Shown here piece after piece: positions 19,463 to 27,074 of a DNA stretch of 64,000 nt. The DNA lies in NCBI GenBank assembly GCA_965199665.1, contig OZ241208.1, forward strand, positions 1 through 64,000, written 5' to 3'. The DNA comes from JAVVHH01 sp965199665. GTDB taxonomy: Bacteria > Pseudomonadota > Alphaproteobacteria > Acetobacterales > Acetobacteraceae. The translations under genes were made by a program, and so were the position numbers. The notes below the pieces were generated by a model. That model saw nothing but the letters and a program-made list of their open reading frames with translations, had not been told where the DNA came from and ran no database searches. How positions within the stretch are numbered: position 1 is the first letter of the stretch; each line of letters opens with the position of its first letter.

Positions 19463-20041
19463 GTGTCCGAGCTCTCGCTGGAGCAGCGGGTCGAACACTA
19501 CGTCCAGCAGACCGGGTTCCCTCGCTCGCTCTTCGTGAGCGAGGACGGGCGCCTGGTGGGCACCTGGATCATGGGTAACAACTACACGGTCCGCAGCGCC
19601 TACTACGGCGGCTACCCGGCCGGCTATCTGCGCCGGGTCAAGGCGCTGTTTCCGGACAAGACGCGCGTGCTGCATCTCTTCAGCGGCCGGGTGGACCTTG
19701 CCGCGCTGCCCGGCGACACCGTCGACATCAATCCGGCCCTGGCGCCCACCTTCGTGGACGACGCGCAAACGCTGACGCAGGTCCCGCTCGAGCGCTACGA
19801 CCTGGTGCTCGCCGATCCGCCGTACAGCATCGAGGATGCCGAGCGCTATCAGACGACCATGATCAAGCGGAACGTCGTCATGCGCGCGCTGCAGCGGCTG
19901 CCGTCGGGCGCGCACGTTGCCTGGCTCGACCAGGTGCTGCCGATGTATCGCAAGGATGCGTTCGGCATCGACGGCGTGATCGGCATGGTGAAGTCGACCA
20001 ACCACCGCTTCCGGGTCGTGACGCTGTTCCGCCGCCACTAG
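19463..20041 (+). CDS. Small DPPY-motif protein, methyltransferase-like
   Basis: The 192-residue protein begins at GTG 19463, immediately after the TAG of the TIM44-like gene. Its second half resembles a Rossmann methyltransferase: VLHLFSGRVD as motif I, GDTVDINPALAP as the acidic loop, and YDLVLADPPYS as the NPPY/DPPY motif IV of N6-adenine or related amino-methyltransferases. The motif I glycines are weak. No target-recognition domain is present, and the first 65 residues (GTWIMGNNYTVRSAYYGGYP) are Tyr/Gly-rich and unfamiliar. It may methylate DNA, RNA or protein, or be inactive. Confidence 0.72.
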   Translation: MSELSLEQRVEHYVQQTGFPRSLFVSEDGRLVGTWIMGNNYTVRSAYYGGYPAGYLRRVKALFPDKTRVLHLFSGRVDLAALPGDTVDINPALAPTFVDDAQTLTQVPLERYDLVLADPPYSIEDAERYQTTMIKRNVVMRALQRLPSGAHVAWLDQVLPMYRKDAFGIDGVIGMVKSTNHRFRVVTLFRRH

Positions 20042-20085
20042 GGCGACATCGGACCGAGCCGTCTCGTATTGCAGGCAGGACGGCT

Positions 20086-20091
20086 TATAGT
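20086..20091 (+). promoter_or_regulatory. Probable -10 element TATAGT for a leaderless lutA transcript
   Basis: TATAGT ends six bases before the lutA ATG, which would put transcription start at or next to the ATG. No Shine-Dalgarno sequence lies between. The expected -35 position (about 20063) is poor, so an activator or a leaderless start is plausible. Confidence 0.4.
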
Positions 20092-20097
20092 CTGCAG

Positions 20098-20874
20098 ATG
20101 CCTCCCAACAAACCGCGCGTCGGCCTTTACGTGACCTGCCTGGTCGACCTGCATCGGCCCGTGGTCGGGTTCGCGGCGATCAAGCTGCTTGAGGAGGCCG
20201 GCTGCACCGTGTCGGTGCCGGAACTGCAGACCTGCTGCGGCCAGCCCGCCTATAATAGCGGCGACCGTGCCACGGCGGCCGATTTGGGGCGGCAGGTGTT
20301 GGCGGCCTTCCGCGGCTTCGACTACGTGGTGGTGCCGTCCGGCTCCTGTGGCGGCATGATCAAGCATCACCTGCCGGAATTGCTGGCCGACGATCCCAAA
20401 CTGCGGGCGCAGGCGGAAGCGTTGAGCGCCAAGACATTCGAGCTGGTGAGCTTCCTGACCGACGTGATGGGCATGACGACGGTGCCGGCCCTGTATTCCG
20501 GCCGCGTCGCCTATCATGATTCGTGCGCCGGGCTGCGCGAGATGGGCGTCAAGGCGCAGCCGCGGGCGCTGCTGCGTGGGATGACCGGGCTCGAGTTGCG
20601 CGAGATGGCCGAGCCGGAGGTTTGCTGCGGCTTCGGCGGCACGTTCTGCGTGAAATACCCCGACATCTCCACCCGAATGGTCAGCGACAAGGCGGCCGAC
20701 ATCATGTCCACGGGGGCGGACACGCTTCTGGCCGGCGACATGGGCTGCCTGCTCAACATGGCGGGGCGGTTGAGCCGGCTCGGCAGCGGCATCGCAGTGC
20801 GGCACGTGGCCGAGGTGCTGGCGGACATGACGGATGCGGCGCCGCCGATCGGCCAGCCGGAGGAAGTTCGCTGA
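20098..20874 (+). CDS. lutA: Lactate utilization protein LutA (Fe-S oxidoreductase subunit)
   Basis: The 258-residue protein carries two CCG domains, the cysteine-rich repeats of the GlcF/HdrB type: ELQTCCGQPAYNSGD with VPSGSCGGMI, and AYHDSCAGLREMG with EVCCGFGGTFCVKYP. With LutB and LutC it forms the L-lactate dehydrogenase complex (LldEFG/LutABC) that oxidises lactate to pyruvate and feeds electrons to the respiratory chain. The length matches LutA (~240-260). The stop overlaps the lutB start (TGATG). Confidence 0.95.
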   Translation: MPPNKPRVGLYVTCLVDLHRPVVGFAAIKLLEEAGCTVSVPELQTCCGQPAYNSGDRATAADLGRQVLAAFRGFDYVVVPSGSCGGMIKHHLPELLADDPKLRAQAEALSAKTFELVSFLTDVMGMTTVPALYSGRVAYHDSCAGLREMGVKAQPRALLRGMTGLELREMAEPEVCCGFGGTFCVKYPDISTRMVSDKAADIMSTGADTLLAGDMGCLLNMAGRLSRLGSGIAVRHVAEVLADMTDAAPPIGQPEEVR

Positions 20875-22310
20875 TGCAGATCACATCCCCACAGTTCAAG
20901 CAGAACGCCAAGGCGGCCCTGGCCGACGTCGGGCTGCAGAAGGCGCTGGCATTCTCCAAGCCTCAATTCATGGCCCGGCGCAGCGCCGCGGTCGCCAACC
21001 TGCCGGAGTTCGAGCAGCTCCGCGACATCGGGCGCGACATCAAGAACCACGCGCTGGCCAACCTGGACTTCTACCTCGAGCAGTTCGCCGCCAACGTCGA
21101 GAAGGCGGGCGGGCACGTACACTGGGCCGCCGATGCGGACGAGGCCAAGGCCATCGTGCTCGGCATCTGCCGCGATGCCGGCGCCAAGACCGCGACCAAG
21201 GGCAAGTCCATGATCTCGGAGGAGATCGGGATCAACGCCCACCTGTCCAAGCACGGCATCACGCCGGTCGAGACCGATCTGGGCGAATACATCATCCAGC
21301 TCCGCGATGAGACGCCGAGCCACATCATCGCGCCCGCCTTTCACCTCAACCGCGAGGATTGGGAGGCGCAGTTCCGCCTCTCGCATACCGACCTGCCCGC
21401 CGACCGCGTGTTCGCCGAACGGCGCGACATCCTGACGGAGGCGCGCACCCGGCTGCGGTCCAAGTTCCTGATCGCCGATGTCGGCATTACCGGCGCCAAC
21501 TTCCTGGTGGCCGAGACCGGCAGCTCGGTGATCGTCACCAACGAGGGCAATGGCGACCTGACGCAGACCTTGCCGCGGGTGCACGTCGTGCTGGCCTCCA
21601 TCGAGAAATGCGTGCCGACGCTGGAGGACACCACCAGCCTGTTGCGGCTGTTGGCCCGTTCGGCGACCGGGCAGGATTTCTCGGTCTACACGACCTTCTC
21701 CACCGGCGTGCGCCGCCCCGGCGAACTGGACGGGCCGGAAGAATACCACGTGGTGCTGATCGACAATGGCCGCTCGGCCATGCTCGGCACCGAGTTCGGC
21801 GAGATGCTGCGCTGCATCCGCTGCGCCGCCTGCATGAACCACTGCCCGGTGTATGGCGCGGTCGGGGGGCACGCCTATGGCTGGGTGTATCCGGGTCCGA
21901 TGGGCTCCGTGCTGACGCCCAGCCTGATCGGCGTCGAGAAGTCGGCTCAGCTGCCGAATGCCAGCACGTTCTGCGGCAAGTGCGAGAGCGTTTGCCCGGT
22001 CAAGATCCCGCTGCCCAAGATGATGCGGCACTGGCGCGAGCGGGAGTTCGAGCGGCACCTGACGCCCGGGGCGGTGCGGAGCAATCTGGCACTGTGGGCC
22101 TGGTTTGCCCGCCGGCCGGCGATGTATCGCATGGCCACGCGGCTGGGCGTGTTCGCGCTGGGTCTCCTGGGGCGTCGCAAGGGACGCTTCGCCAAGCTGC
22201 CCTTGGCCGGCGGCTGGACCGGCGGGCGCGACCTGCCGGCGCCGCAGGGGCAGACCTTCATGGCGCAATACGCCAAACAGTCGAAGGCCAAGAGGCGGGC
22301 GCGCAAGTGA
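20874..22310 (+). CDS. lutB: Lactate utilization protein LutB (Fe-S cluster protein)
   Basis: The 478-residue protein has an N-terminal LUD domain (TKGKSMISEEIGINAHL, ETGSSVIVTNEGNGDL) and two [4Fe-4S] motifs: CIRCAACMNHCP from C314 and CGKCESVCP from C367. A C-terminal DUF3390-like tail (WREREFERHLTPGAVRSN) follows. This is the standard LutB/YkgF architecture and length. It overlaps lutA (TGATG) and lutC (GTGA), giving one tightly coupled lutABC unit. Confidence 0.95.
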   Translation: MQITSPQFKQNAKAALADVGLQKALAFSKPQFMARRSAAVANLPEFEQLRDIGRDIKNHALANLDFYLEQFAANVEKAGGHVHWAADADEAKAIVLGICRDAGAKTATKGKSMISEEIGINAHLSKHGITPVETDLGEYIIQLRDETPSHIIAPAFHLNREDWEAQFRLSHTDLPADRVFAERRDILTEARTRLRSKFLIADVGITGANFLVAETGSSVIVTNEGNGDLTQTLPRVHVVLASIEKCVPTLEDTTSLLRLLARSATGQDFSVYTTFSTGVRRPGELDGPEEYHVVLIDNGRSAMLGTEFGEMLRCIRCAACMNHCPVYGAVGGHAYGWVYPGPMGSVLTPSLIGVEKSAQLPNASTFCGKCESVCPVKIPLPKMMRHWREREFERHLTPGAVRSNLALWAWFARRPAMYRMATRLGVFALGLLGRRKGRFAKLPLAGGWTGGRDLPAPQGQTFMAQYAKQSKAKRRARK

Positions 22311-23011
22311 CCAAGGAGGCCATGCTCGGCAGCATCCGCCGCAGCCTGCGGCGGGGCGAGCTGCCAGCGGACCAGCAGGCCATGCTGCTCGGCCGCATGG
22401 CCCAGCCGCCACGCCACCTGATCCCCGCCCGCAGCCAAGTGCCGCGGCCCGACCAAGTCGACCTGTTCGTGCGCAACGTCGAGAAGGAGTTCGGCACGGT
22501 TACCCGCGTGCCGGACGCGGCCGACGTGCCGGAGGCGGTGGCGGACTACCTCGCCGCGCACAACCTGCCGAGCGAGTTCGTCATGTCGCCGCATCCGGAG
22601 CTGCAGGCGTTGCCCTGGGCCGACCGCCCGCTGCTGCAAATCCGGCAAGGGCGGGCGGAGGCGGGGGACCTGGTCAGCGTCCAGCATGCCTTCGCCGCCG
22701 TCGCGGAGACCGGCACGCTGATGCTGCCGAGCGCGCCGGAGCGGTCCACCACCGTCAATCTGCTGCCCGACACGGCCGTGGTCGTGCTGCGGACCTCGCG
22801 CATCGTCGGACCCTACGAGGACGCGTGGGACCTGCTGCGGCGCGACCGGCGGGGCGACGGCCCCGTGCTGCCGCGCAACGTCATGCTGGTGACGGGGCCG
22901 TCGCGTTCGGCCGATATCGAGCAAACGCTCGAACTGGGCGCCCACGGCCCGCGGCGGCTGCACATCGTGCTCATCGAGGACGACCCGGCGGCCCGCTCAA
23001 GCGAGGACTGA
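22307..23011 (+). CDS. lutC: Lactate utilization protein LutC
   Basis: The 234-residue LUD-domain protein is the third LutABC subunit. Typical blocks are MLGSIRRSLRRG at the start, AFAAVAETGTLMLPS, STTVNLLPDTAVVVL and the C-terminal MLVTGPSRSADIEQTLELGAHGP. I use GTG 22307, which overlaps the lutB stop and preserves the usual N-terminal residues; an ATG at 22322 follows GGAGG but with a 2-nt gap. Its last 15 bp overlap the convergent DUF7002 gene. Confidence 0.93.
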   Translation: MTKEAMLGSIRRSLRRGELPADQQAMLLGRMAQPPRHLIPARSQVPRPDQVDLFVRNVEKEFGTVTRVPDAADVPEAVADYLAAHNLPSEFVMSPHPELQALPWADRPLLQIRQGRAEAGDLVSVQHAFAAVAETGTLMLPSAPERSTTVNLLPDTAVVVLRTSRIVGPYEDAWDLLRRDRRGDGPVLPRNVMLVTGPSRSADIEQTLELGAHGPRRLHIVLIEDDPAARSSED

Positions 23012-23665
23012 GCACACCTCCGCTCCGCGCCGCACCGTCACGCCTACCACGTAGCGCGCGACGTCCGGCACCCCGCCCGTGACCGCCAGCTCGGCCACCC
23101 GGTCGAAGCGGGGCCGCTTGCGGCGCCAGGTCGCATAATCATATGCCGCGATGGTCTGGAAGGTGCCGGGGCCGCGTGCGACCGCTTTGCGGATCGTGCT
23201 GCCGCTATTGATCGGCGACAAGGTGATGGCGTCGCGATAGGCCGCCACCAGCGGTGCGGTGGCGAGTTCCAGTACGTCGTGCGCGCGGGCGCGGTAGGGC
23301 GCAGCATCGAGCAGCCGGCCGAGCCGCTGGCGGGACAACCAGAAAAACACCTTGCCGTTCAGCAGCCGATACCAGGAAGCAGGGTCCATGCCGCCTTCGA
23401 GGCAGCGGCGCAGGGCCGGGTCGGTCAAGGGCTTCTGGTCGCGAACGACCGCGCCGGGCAGGTCGGGGTGCCGCAGGGCCACGCCCTCGGGCCGGCGGAC
23501 GGCCTCGATGCGGGTGCGCTCGGGGCCGTCCACCCCGTAGAGGTCAAGTAGAGCGGATGTGCTGAGCAAACCGTGTCGCTCGATGGCGGGCCAAGCCCCT
23601 CGCTCGGCCACGTGGAAGAGCGAGGGGCAGTCGGCCAGGAGTTCGGCGAGTTCGCCCGGTGTCAC
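22997..23665 (-). CDS. DUF7002 family protein
   Basis: The 222-residue protein has the pattern SLFHVAERGAWPAIERHGLL, EAVRRPEGVALRHPDLPG, WYRLLNGKVFFWLS and SPINSGSTIRKAVARG that I associate with DUF7002. The LFHVTE...GWPSI...HGLLS opening and the later NGKVFFW and SPINSG blocks are reminiscent of ADP-ribosyltransferase-like folds (RES/DUF952 style), but that is speculation. GTG 23665 overlaps the DoxX stop (GTGA). Third gene of the VOC-DoxX-DUF7002 operon; its 3' end overlaps lutC tail to tail. Confidence 0.78.
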   Translation of the reverse strand: MTPGELAELLADCPSLFHVAERGAWPAIERHGLLSTSALLDLYGVDGPERTRIEAVRRPEGVALRHPDLPGAVVRDQKPLTDPALRRCLEGGMDPASWYRLLNGKVFFWLSRQRLGRLLDAAPYRARAHDVLELATAPLVAAYRDAITLSPINSGSTIRKAVARGPGTFQTIAAYDYATWRRKRPRFDRVAELAVTGGVPDVARYVVGVTVRRGAEVCSVLA

Positions 23666-24096
23666 CGGCGGCGGACGGTCCCGTCCAGCGACCAGGTGCC
23701 CGGGCCGGCGGCGGCCAGGTAGAGGAAAACGAAGCAGAACAAGATCGCGCCCTCGCCGCCGTTGACGATCGGAAAGAAACCGCGCGGCGCGTGGAACATG
23801 AAGTAGGCGACCGCCATTTCGCCCGCCAGCACGAAGGCGACCGGGCGGGTGAACAACCCCAGCACGATCAGCAGCCCGCCGACCGACTCGAGCACGGCAC
23901 CGATCCACAGCAGCGAGAAGGCGGCCGGCAACGGGAATGCCGGGGCGATCGGGAAGGCGAACAGCTTTTGCGTGCCGTGCTCGATGAACAGCAGCCCGGC
24001 GACGATGCGCAGCAGAGCCAGCGCGTAGGGCGTCCACTGGGCGAAGCGGACCGAATTGGCCAGGCCGACATCCGTCGCGGGATGGGTGGTGCTCAT
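23662..24096 (-). CDS. DoxX family membrane protein
   Basis: The 144-residue protein has four membrane helices with the DoxX signature: LALLRIVAGLLFIEHGTQKLF, LESVGGLLIVLGLFTRPVAF and MAVAYFMFHAPRGFFPIVNG. DoxX-like proteins act in redox or quinone handling in the membrane. ATG 24096 overlaps the stop of the VOC gene (ATGA). DoxX beside a VOC dioxygenase-like gene and a divergent LysR regulator is a common proteobacterial arrangement associated with electrophile or quinone stress. Confidence 0.92.
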   Translation of the reverse strand: MSTTHPATDVGLANSVRFAQWTPYALALLRIVAGLLFIEHGTQKLFAFPIAPAFPLPAAFSLLWIGAVLESVGGLLIVLGLFTRPVAFVLAGEMAVAYFMFHAPRGFFPIVNGGEGAILFCFVFLYLAAAGPGTWSLDGTVRRR

Positions 24097-24869
24097 TGGG
24101 GGTCTCCGTTCGGGGAAAGGTGAAAGACGGTGCCCCACGGGTCGGTCAGCGTGACCGGCTCGCGCGGGCTGCGAAGCGTAACGGCCGCAAGCCCGGCGCG
24201 CTCGGGGTCGCGAGGGCCGGCCCCGCGGCTGTTCCAGTCATTGATGGCCACATGGTGGTGGTAGTCGCCGTCGGCGAGGAACAGCACACCCGGCCACTGC
24301 CGGGTCACGCGCAGGCCGAGCGCGCCGGTGTAGAACGCCGCCGCCGCCGCGGGGTCACCGACCTGCAGGTGGACGTGGCCGATGCGCGTGCCGGCCGGGG
24401 CGCCAGTCCAGGGGCTGGAGTCGAGCGCGCGCAGGGCAGCGGGGTCGAGCCGGTCGTTGGTCATGACGATCTGGTCGCCCTCCCACGGCCAGGTGTCGCG
24501 CGGCCGGTCGGCATAGATCTCGATGCCGTTGCCTTCGGGATCGGCGAGGTAGACGGCCTCGCTGACCGCGTGATCGGCAGCGCCCGACAGCGGGATGCCC
24601 GTCGCGGCGGCATGGCGCAGCCAGCGCCCGAGATCGGCCCGCGTCGGCAGCAGAAAGGCCGTGTGGAACAGCCCGGCGCTGGCCGGATCGACCGGCCGGA
24701 AGCCCGGCCGGCTCAGCAACGTGAGGAACGGGGCGCCCGCCACGCCGAGCCGCACCCGGTCGGGGCTCGCGTCGATGACGGCGAGGCCAATCGCGTCCTG
24801 GTAGAAGCGGGCGACGCGGTCGAGGTCGCGGACGGCGAGGTCGACGGCGCTGATCTCGAGAAAGCTCAT
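24093..24869 (-). CDS. VOC family protein (two-domain glyoxalase/dioxygenase-like)
   Basis: The 258-residue protein has two vicinal-oxygen-chelate modules: residues ~5-125 (ISAVDLAVRDLDRVARFYQD ... DPEGNGIEIYADRPRDTW) and ~155-255 (IGHVHLQVGDPAAAAAFYTG ... LTDPWGTVFHLSP). Metal-ligand candidates include the His of HTAF, Glu of GIEIY, and HVHL, HHHVAIN. This matches the CatE/ring-cleavage glyoxalase subgroup. It is the first gene of an operon with doxX and DUF7002 and is divergent from a LysR regulator whose palindromic site lies ~55 bp upstream. Confidence 0.9.
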   Translation of the reverse strand: MSFLEISAVDLAVRDLDRVARFYQDAIGLAVIDASPDRVRLGVAGAPFLTLLSRPGFRPVDPASAGLFHTAFLLPTRADLGRWLRHAAATGIPLSGAADHAVSEAVYLADPEGNGIEIYADRPRDTWPWEGDQIVMTNDRLDPAALRALDSSPWTGAPAGTRIGHVHLQVGDPAAAAAFYTGALGLRVTRQWPGVLFLADGDYHHHVAINDWNSRGAGPRDPERAGLAAVTLRSPREPVTLTDPWGTVFHLSPNGDPQ

Positions 24870-24924
24870 GGGCTCCGATATGCCGCGCACGCCGGGCGGC
24901 GACAATGTCCGGTTCTGCAACAGC

Positions 24925-24945
24925 TTCGATACCGCTAGTATCGAA
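24925..24945. promoter_or_regulatory. Perfect palindrome, probable LysR operator
   Basis: TTCGATAC-N5-GTATCGAA is a perfect 8-bp inverted repeat ending two bases before the LysR ATG. LysR proteins bind such dyads in the divergent promoter. Its position on the regulator's own start suggests autorepression together with control of the VOC-doxX operon. Confidence 0.7.
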
Positions 24946-24947
24946 CG

Positions 24948-25907
24948 ATGGACCAGATCGTCGAGATCACTGCCTTCGTGCGCACGGTGGAGCGCGGCAG
25001 CCAGGCCGGTGCGGCGCGGCAGATCGGCGTCACGCCGGCCATGGTCGGACGCTCGCTCCGCGCGCTGGAGGAGCGTCTCGGCACGCGGCTGCTGCACCGG
25101 TCCACAGCGACGCAGAGCCTCACGGAAGCGGGCGCGCTGTTCTTCGAGCGCGCCAGCGCCGTGCTGGACGAGCTGGCGGCGGCGGAGGCGGCGGTGACCG
25201 AGGGCGGCACCGAACCGGGCGGCACCGTGCGGCTCAGCGCGCCCGTCGTGTTCGGTGCGCGCTACCTGGCGCCGGCATTGGCCCGCCTCGGTACGGTCAA
25301 CGGGCGCCTCGCGATCGATCTCACGCTGAACGACCGGCGGGTCGACTTGGTTGAAGAAGGCTTCGACCTGGCCTTGCGCATCGGCCGGCTTGCCGACACG
25401 TCGCTGGTGGCGCGCCGCCTCGCACCCTGCCGGCTCATCGCGGTTGCCGCGCCGTCCTACCTGCGGCGGCGCGGCGGGCCGGCGGGGCCGGAGCAGCTCG
25501 CGGAACATGACTGCCTGATCTACGCCTATGCGGGCGAAGGCCGGGTCGTGCGGTTCCATGGCGCGGACGGGCGGGTGACGTCGGTCCGGATGGAAGGACG
25601 GTTCACCGCCAATAACGGCGAGGCGCTGAACGAGGCGGCGATCGCCGGCGCCGGCATCGTGATCTCCCCGACCTTCATCGCCGGGGACGCGTTGCGCGAC
25701 GGGCGGCTGGTGCCGGTGCTGCCAGGATGGACCATCGGCGAGTTGGGCATCTTTGCCGTCTTCCCGACCGCCCGGCACCTGCCCGCCAAGGTGCGCGCCT
25801 GCGTGGACTGGATGGCGGGCTGCTTCGGCGAGCAGCCCGCCTGGGATGCCGGGCTCGACGCGATCGCGCTGGCGCGACCAATCGAGGCCCAGCCGATCAG
25901 GGCTTGA
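24948..25907 (+). CDS. LysR family transcriptional regulator
   Basis: The 319-residue regulator has an N-terminal winged helix-turn-helix (residues 1-60: FVRTVERGSQAGAARQIGVT ... LEERLGTRLLHRSTATQSLT) and a periplasmic-binding-like effector domain (GTVRLSAPVVFGARYLAPAL ... DLALRIGRL). It most resembles the DmlR/AaeR-like subgroup. It is divergent from the VOC-doxX-DUF7002 operon with a perfect palindrome between them, so that operon is the likely target. No ribosome site precedes the ATG, and TAGTAT lies 7 bp upstream, so the mRNA may be leaderless. Its end overlaps the next, convergent gene by 11 bp. Confidence 0.93.
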   Translation: MDQIVEITAFVRTVERGSQAGAARQIGVTPAMVGRSLRALEERLGTRLLHRSTATQSLTEAGALFFERASAVLDELAAAEAAVTEGGTEPGGTVRLSAPVVFGARYLAPALARLGTVNGRLAIDLTLNDRRVDLVEEGFDLALRIGRLADTSLVARRLAPCRLIAVAAPSYLRRRGGPAGPEQLAEHDCLIYAYAGEGRVVRFHGADGRVTSVRMEGRFTANNGEALNEAAIAGAGIVISPTFIAGDALRDGRLVPVLPGWTIGELGIFAVFPTARHLPAKVRACVDWMAGCFGEQPAWDAGLDAIALARPIEAQPIRA

Positions 25908-26991
25908 AGGAGAATAACTGCGTCTTGATGGAAGCCGGCGCGGTCGGCTTGAACCACGGCGTGTCCTGGATGTGGCTCGCCGTCACGTAGATCGTGCCGT
26001 CCGGGCCTTCGGAGAAGGTGTCGGGCCAGCGCAGCCGCTTGTCGGTCAAGACGGTCTCGACCTTGTTGCCGTTCAGCTTCTTGATCGAGTCGTCTGTGGG
26101 CGAGGTGAGGTAGAGCACGCCGGCCTTGCTCATCCAAAGCCCGTCGGTGACCTGCGTGGTCGCGACGGTCTTGACCGCGGCGGCCCGGTCGGCCTCGCTG
26201 ACCCCGTCCTTCAGGGAGTCGGTCGGCACGGAGTACAGCGTCTTGCCGGTCAGCGCCTGGTAATATAGCGTCGCGCCGTCGTTGGAGATGGCGATCCCGT
26301 CGGACGCGAAGGCCGGCTGGCGGCCATCGGGCCGGCGCAACGGCTTGCCGTCGACAGAGACCGTGACCGCCTTGTCGATCTGGGTGGACGGATGACCGTC
26401 CAGCGTGCGCCAGCTCTTCCCGCTCTCGAGGTCGACCACGATGATGGCGCCGCGCGTGCCGCTATCGGTCAAGTAGCCGATGCGGCCATCCGGCGAGAAG
26501 CGGATGTCGTTGAGGTAGGTGCCCTGCAGCGCCACGTCGTCCGGCACCGGGATGATCTTGGTGACGGCGTTGCTCTTGAGGTCGATCCGGACGAGCTTGG
26601 GCGCTTGCGGCAGGATCTTCTCGTTGCCGGGCGCGCCGGGGTCGACGACCCAGAGGTTGCCATGGCCGTCCGGCACGATCGACTGCACGCAGACGAAGTG
26701 ATCGCCCACCGGGATCTCGTTGCCCTTGGCATTGCGCCAGCTATTCCACGCGGCGTCCGGGTACGGGCGCAGCGTGCCGTTGGGCAGCACCTCGGCGACC
26801 GAGATCGGCGCGTCGTCGGTCCAGCGCGGGAAATTGACGAAGCGGCGGCCATCGGCGGTGACGGCGACGCCGGTGGCCTGGTGGTCGAACTGGGCGACCG
26901 CGTTCAGGCGGGGCGTTTCGGCCAGCGCCGGGCCGGCGGCGAGCAGCCCGGCCAGGGCGGTGGCGGAGAGAATGGTGCGACGAGACGACAT
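25897..26991 (-). CDS. Secreted yellow/major royal jelly-type (L-dopachrome tautomerase-related) protein
   Basis: The 364-residue protein has a Tat/Sec-like leader (MSSRRTILSATALAGLLAAG, cut near ALA) and a six-bladed propeller fold of the royal-jelly/yellow family: VNFPRWTDDAPISVAEVLPNG, LWVVDPGAPGNEKILPQAPK, YLNDIRFSPDGRIGYLTDSG and WPDTFSEGPDGTIYVTASHI. Bacterial members are annotated as dopachrome-tautomerase-related or SMP-30-like lactonases; the true substrate is unknown. It is exported to the periplasm. ATG 26991 is chosen because the frame upstream is only an open shadow of another gene. Confidence 0.87.
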   Translation of the reverse strand: MSSRRTILSATALAGLLAAGPALAETPRLNAVAQFDHQATGVAVTADGRRFVNFPRWTDDAPISVAEVLPNGTLRPYPDAAWNSWRNAKGNEIPVGDHFVCVQSIVPDGHGNLWVVDPGAPGNEKILPQAPKLVRIDLKSNAVTKIIPVPDDVALQGTYLNDIRFSPDGRIGYLTDSGTRGAIIVVDLESGKSWRTLDGHPSTQIDKAVTVSVDGKPLRRPDGRQPAFASDGIAISNDGATLYYQALTGKTLYSVPTDSLKDGVSEADRAAAVKTVATTQVTDGLWMSKAGVLYLTSPTDDSIKKLNGNKVETVLTDKRLRWPDTFSEGPDGTIYVTASHIQDTPWFKPTAPASIKTQLFSFKP

Positions 26992-27074
26992 AGCGATCCT
27001 TGCGGAAGTATCCGTCTTCCAAACGGCTCCGCTCGCGATTCGGCCCCGGCGCTCGCGGATTAGTGCGGCTGGGA

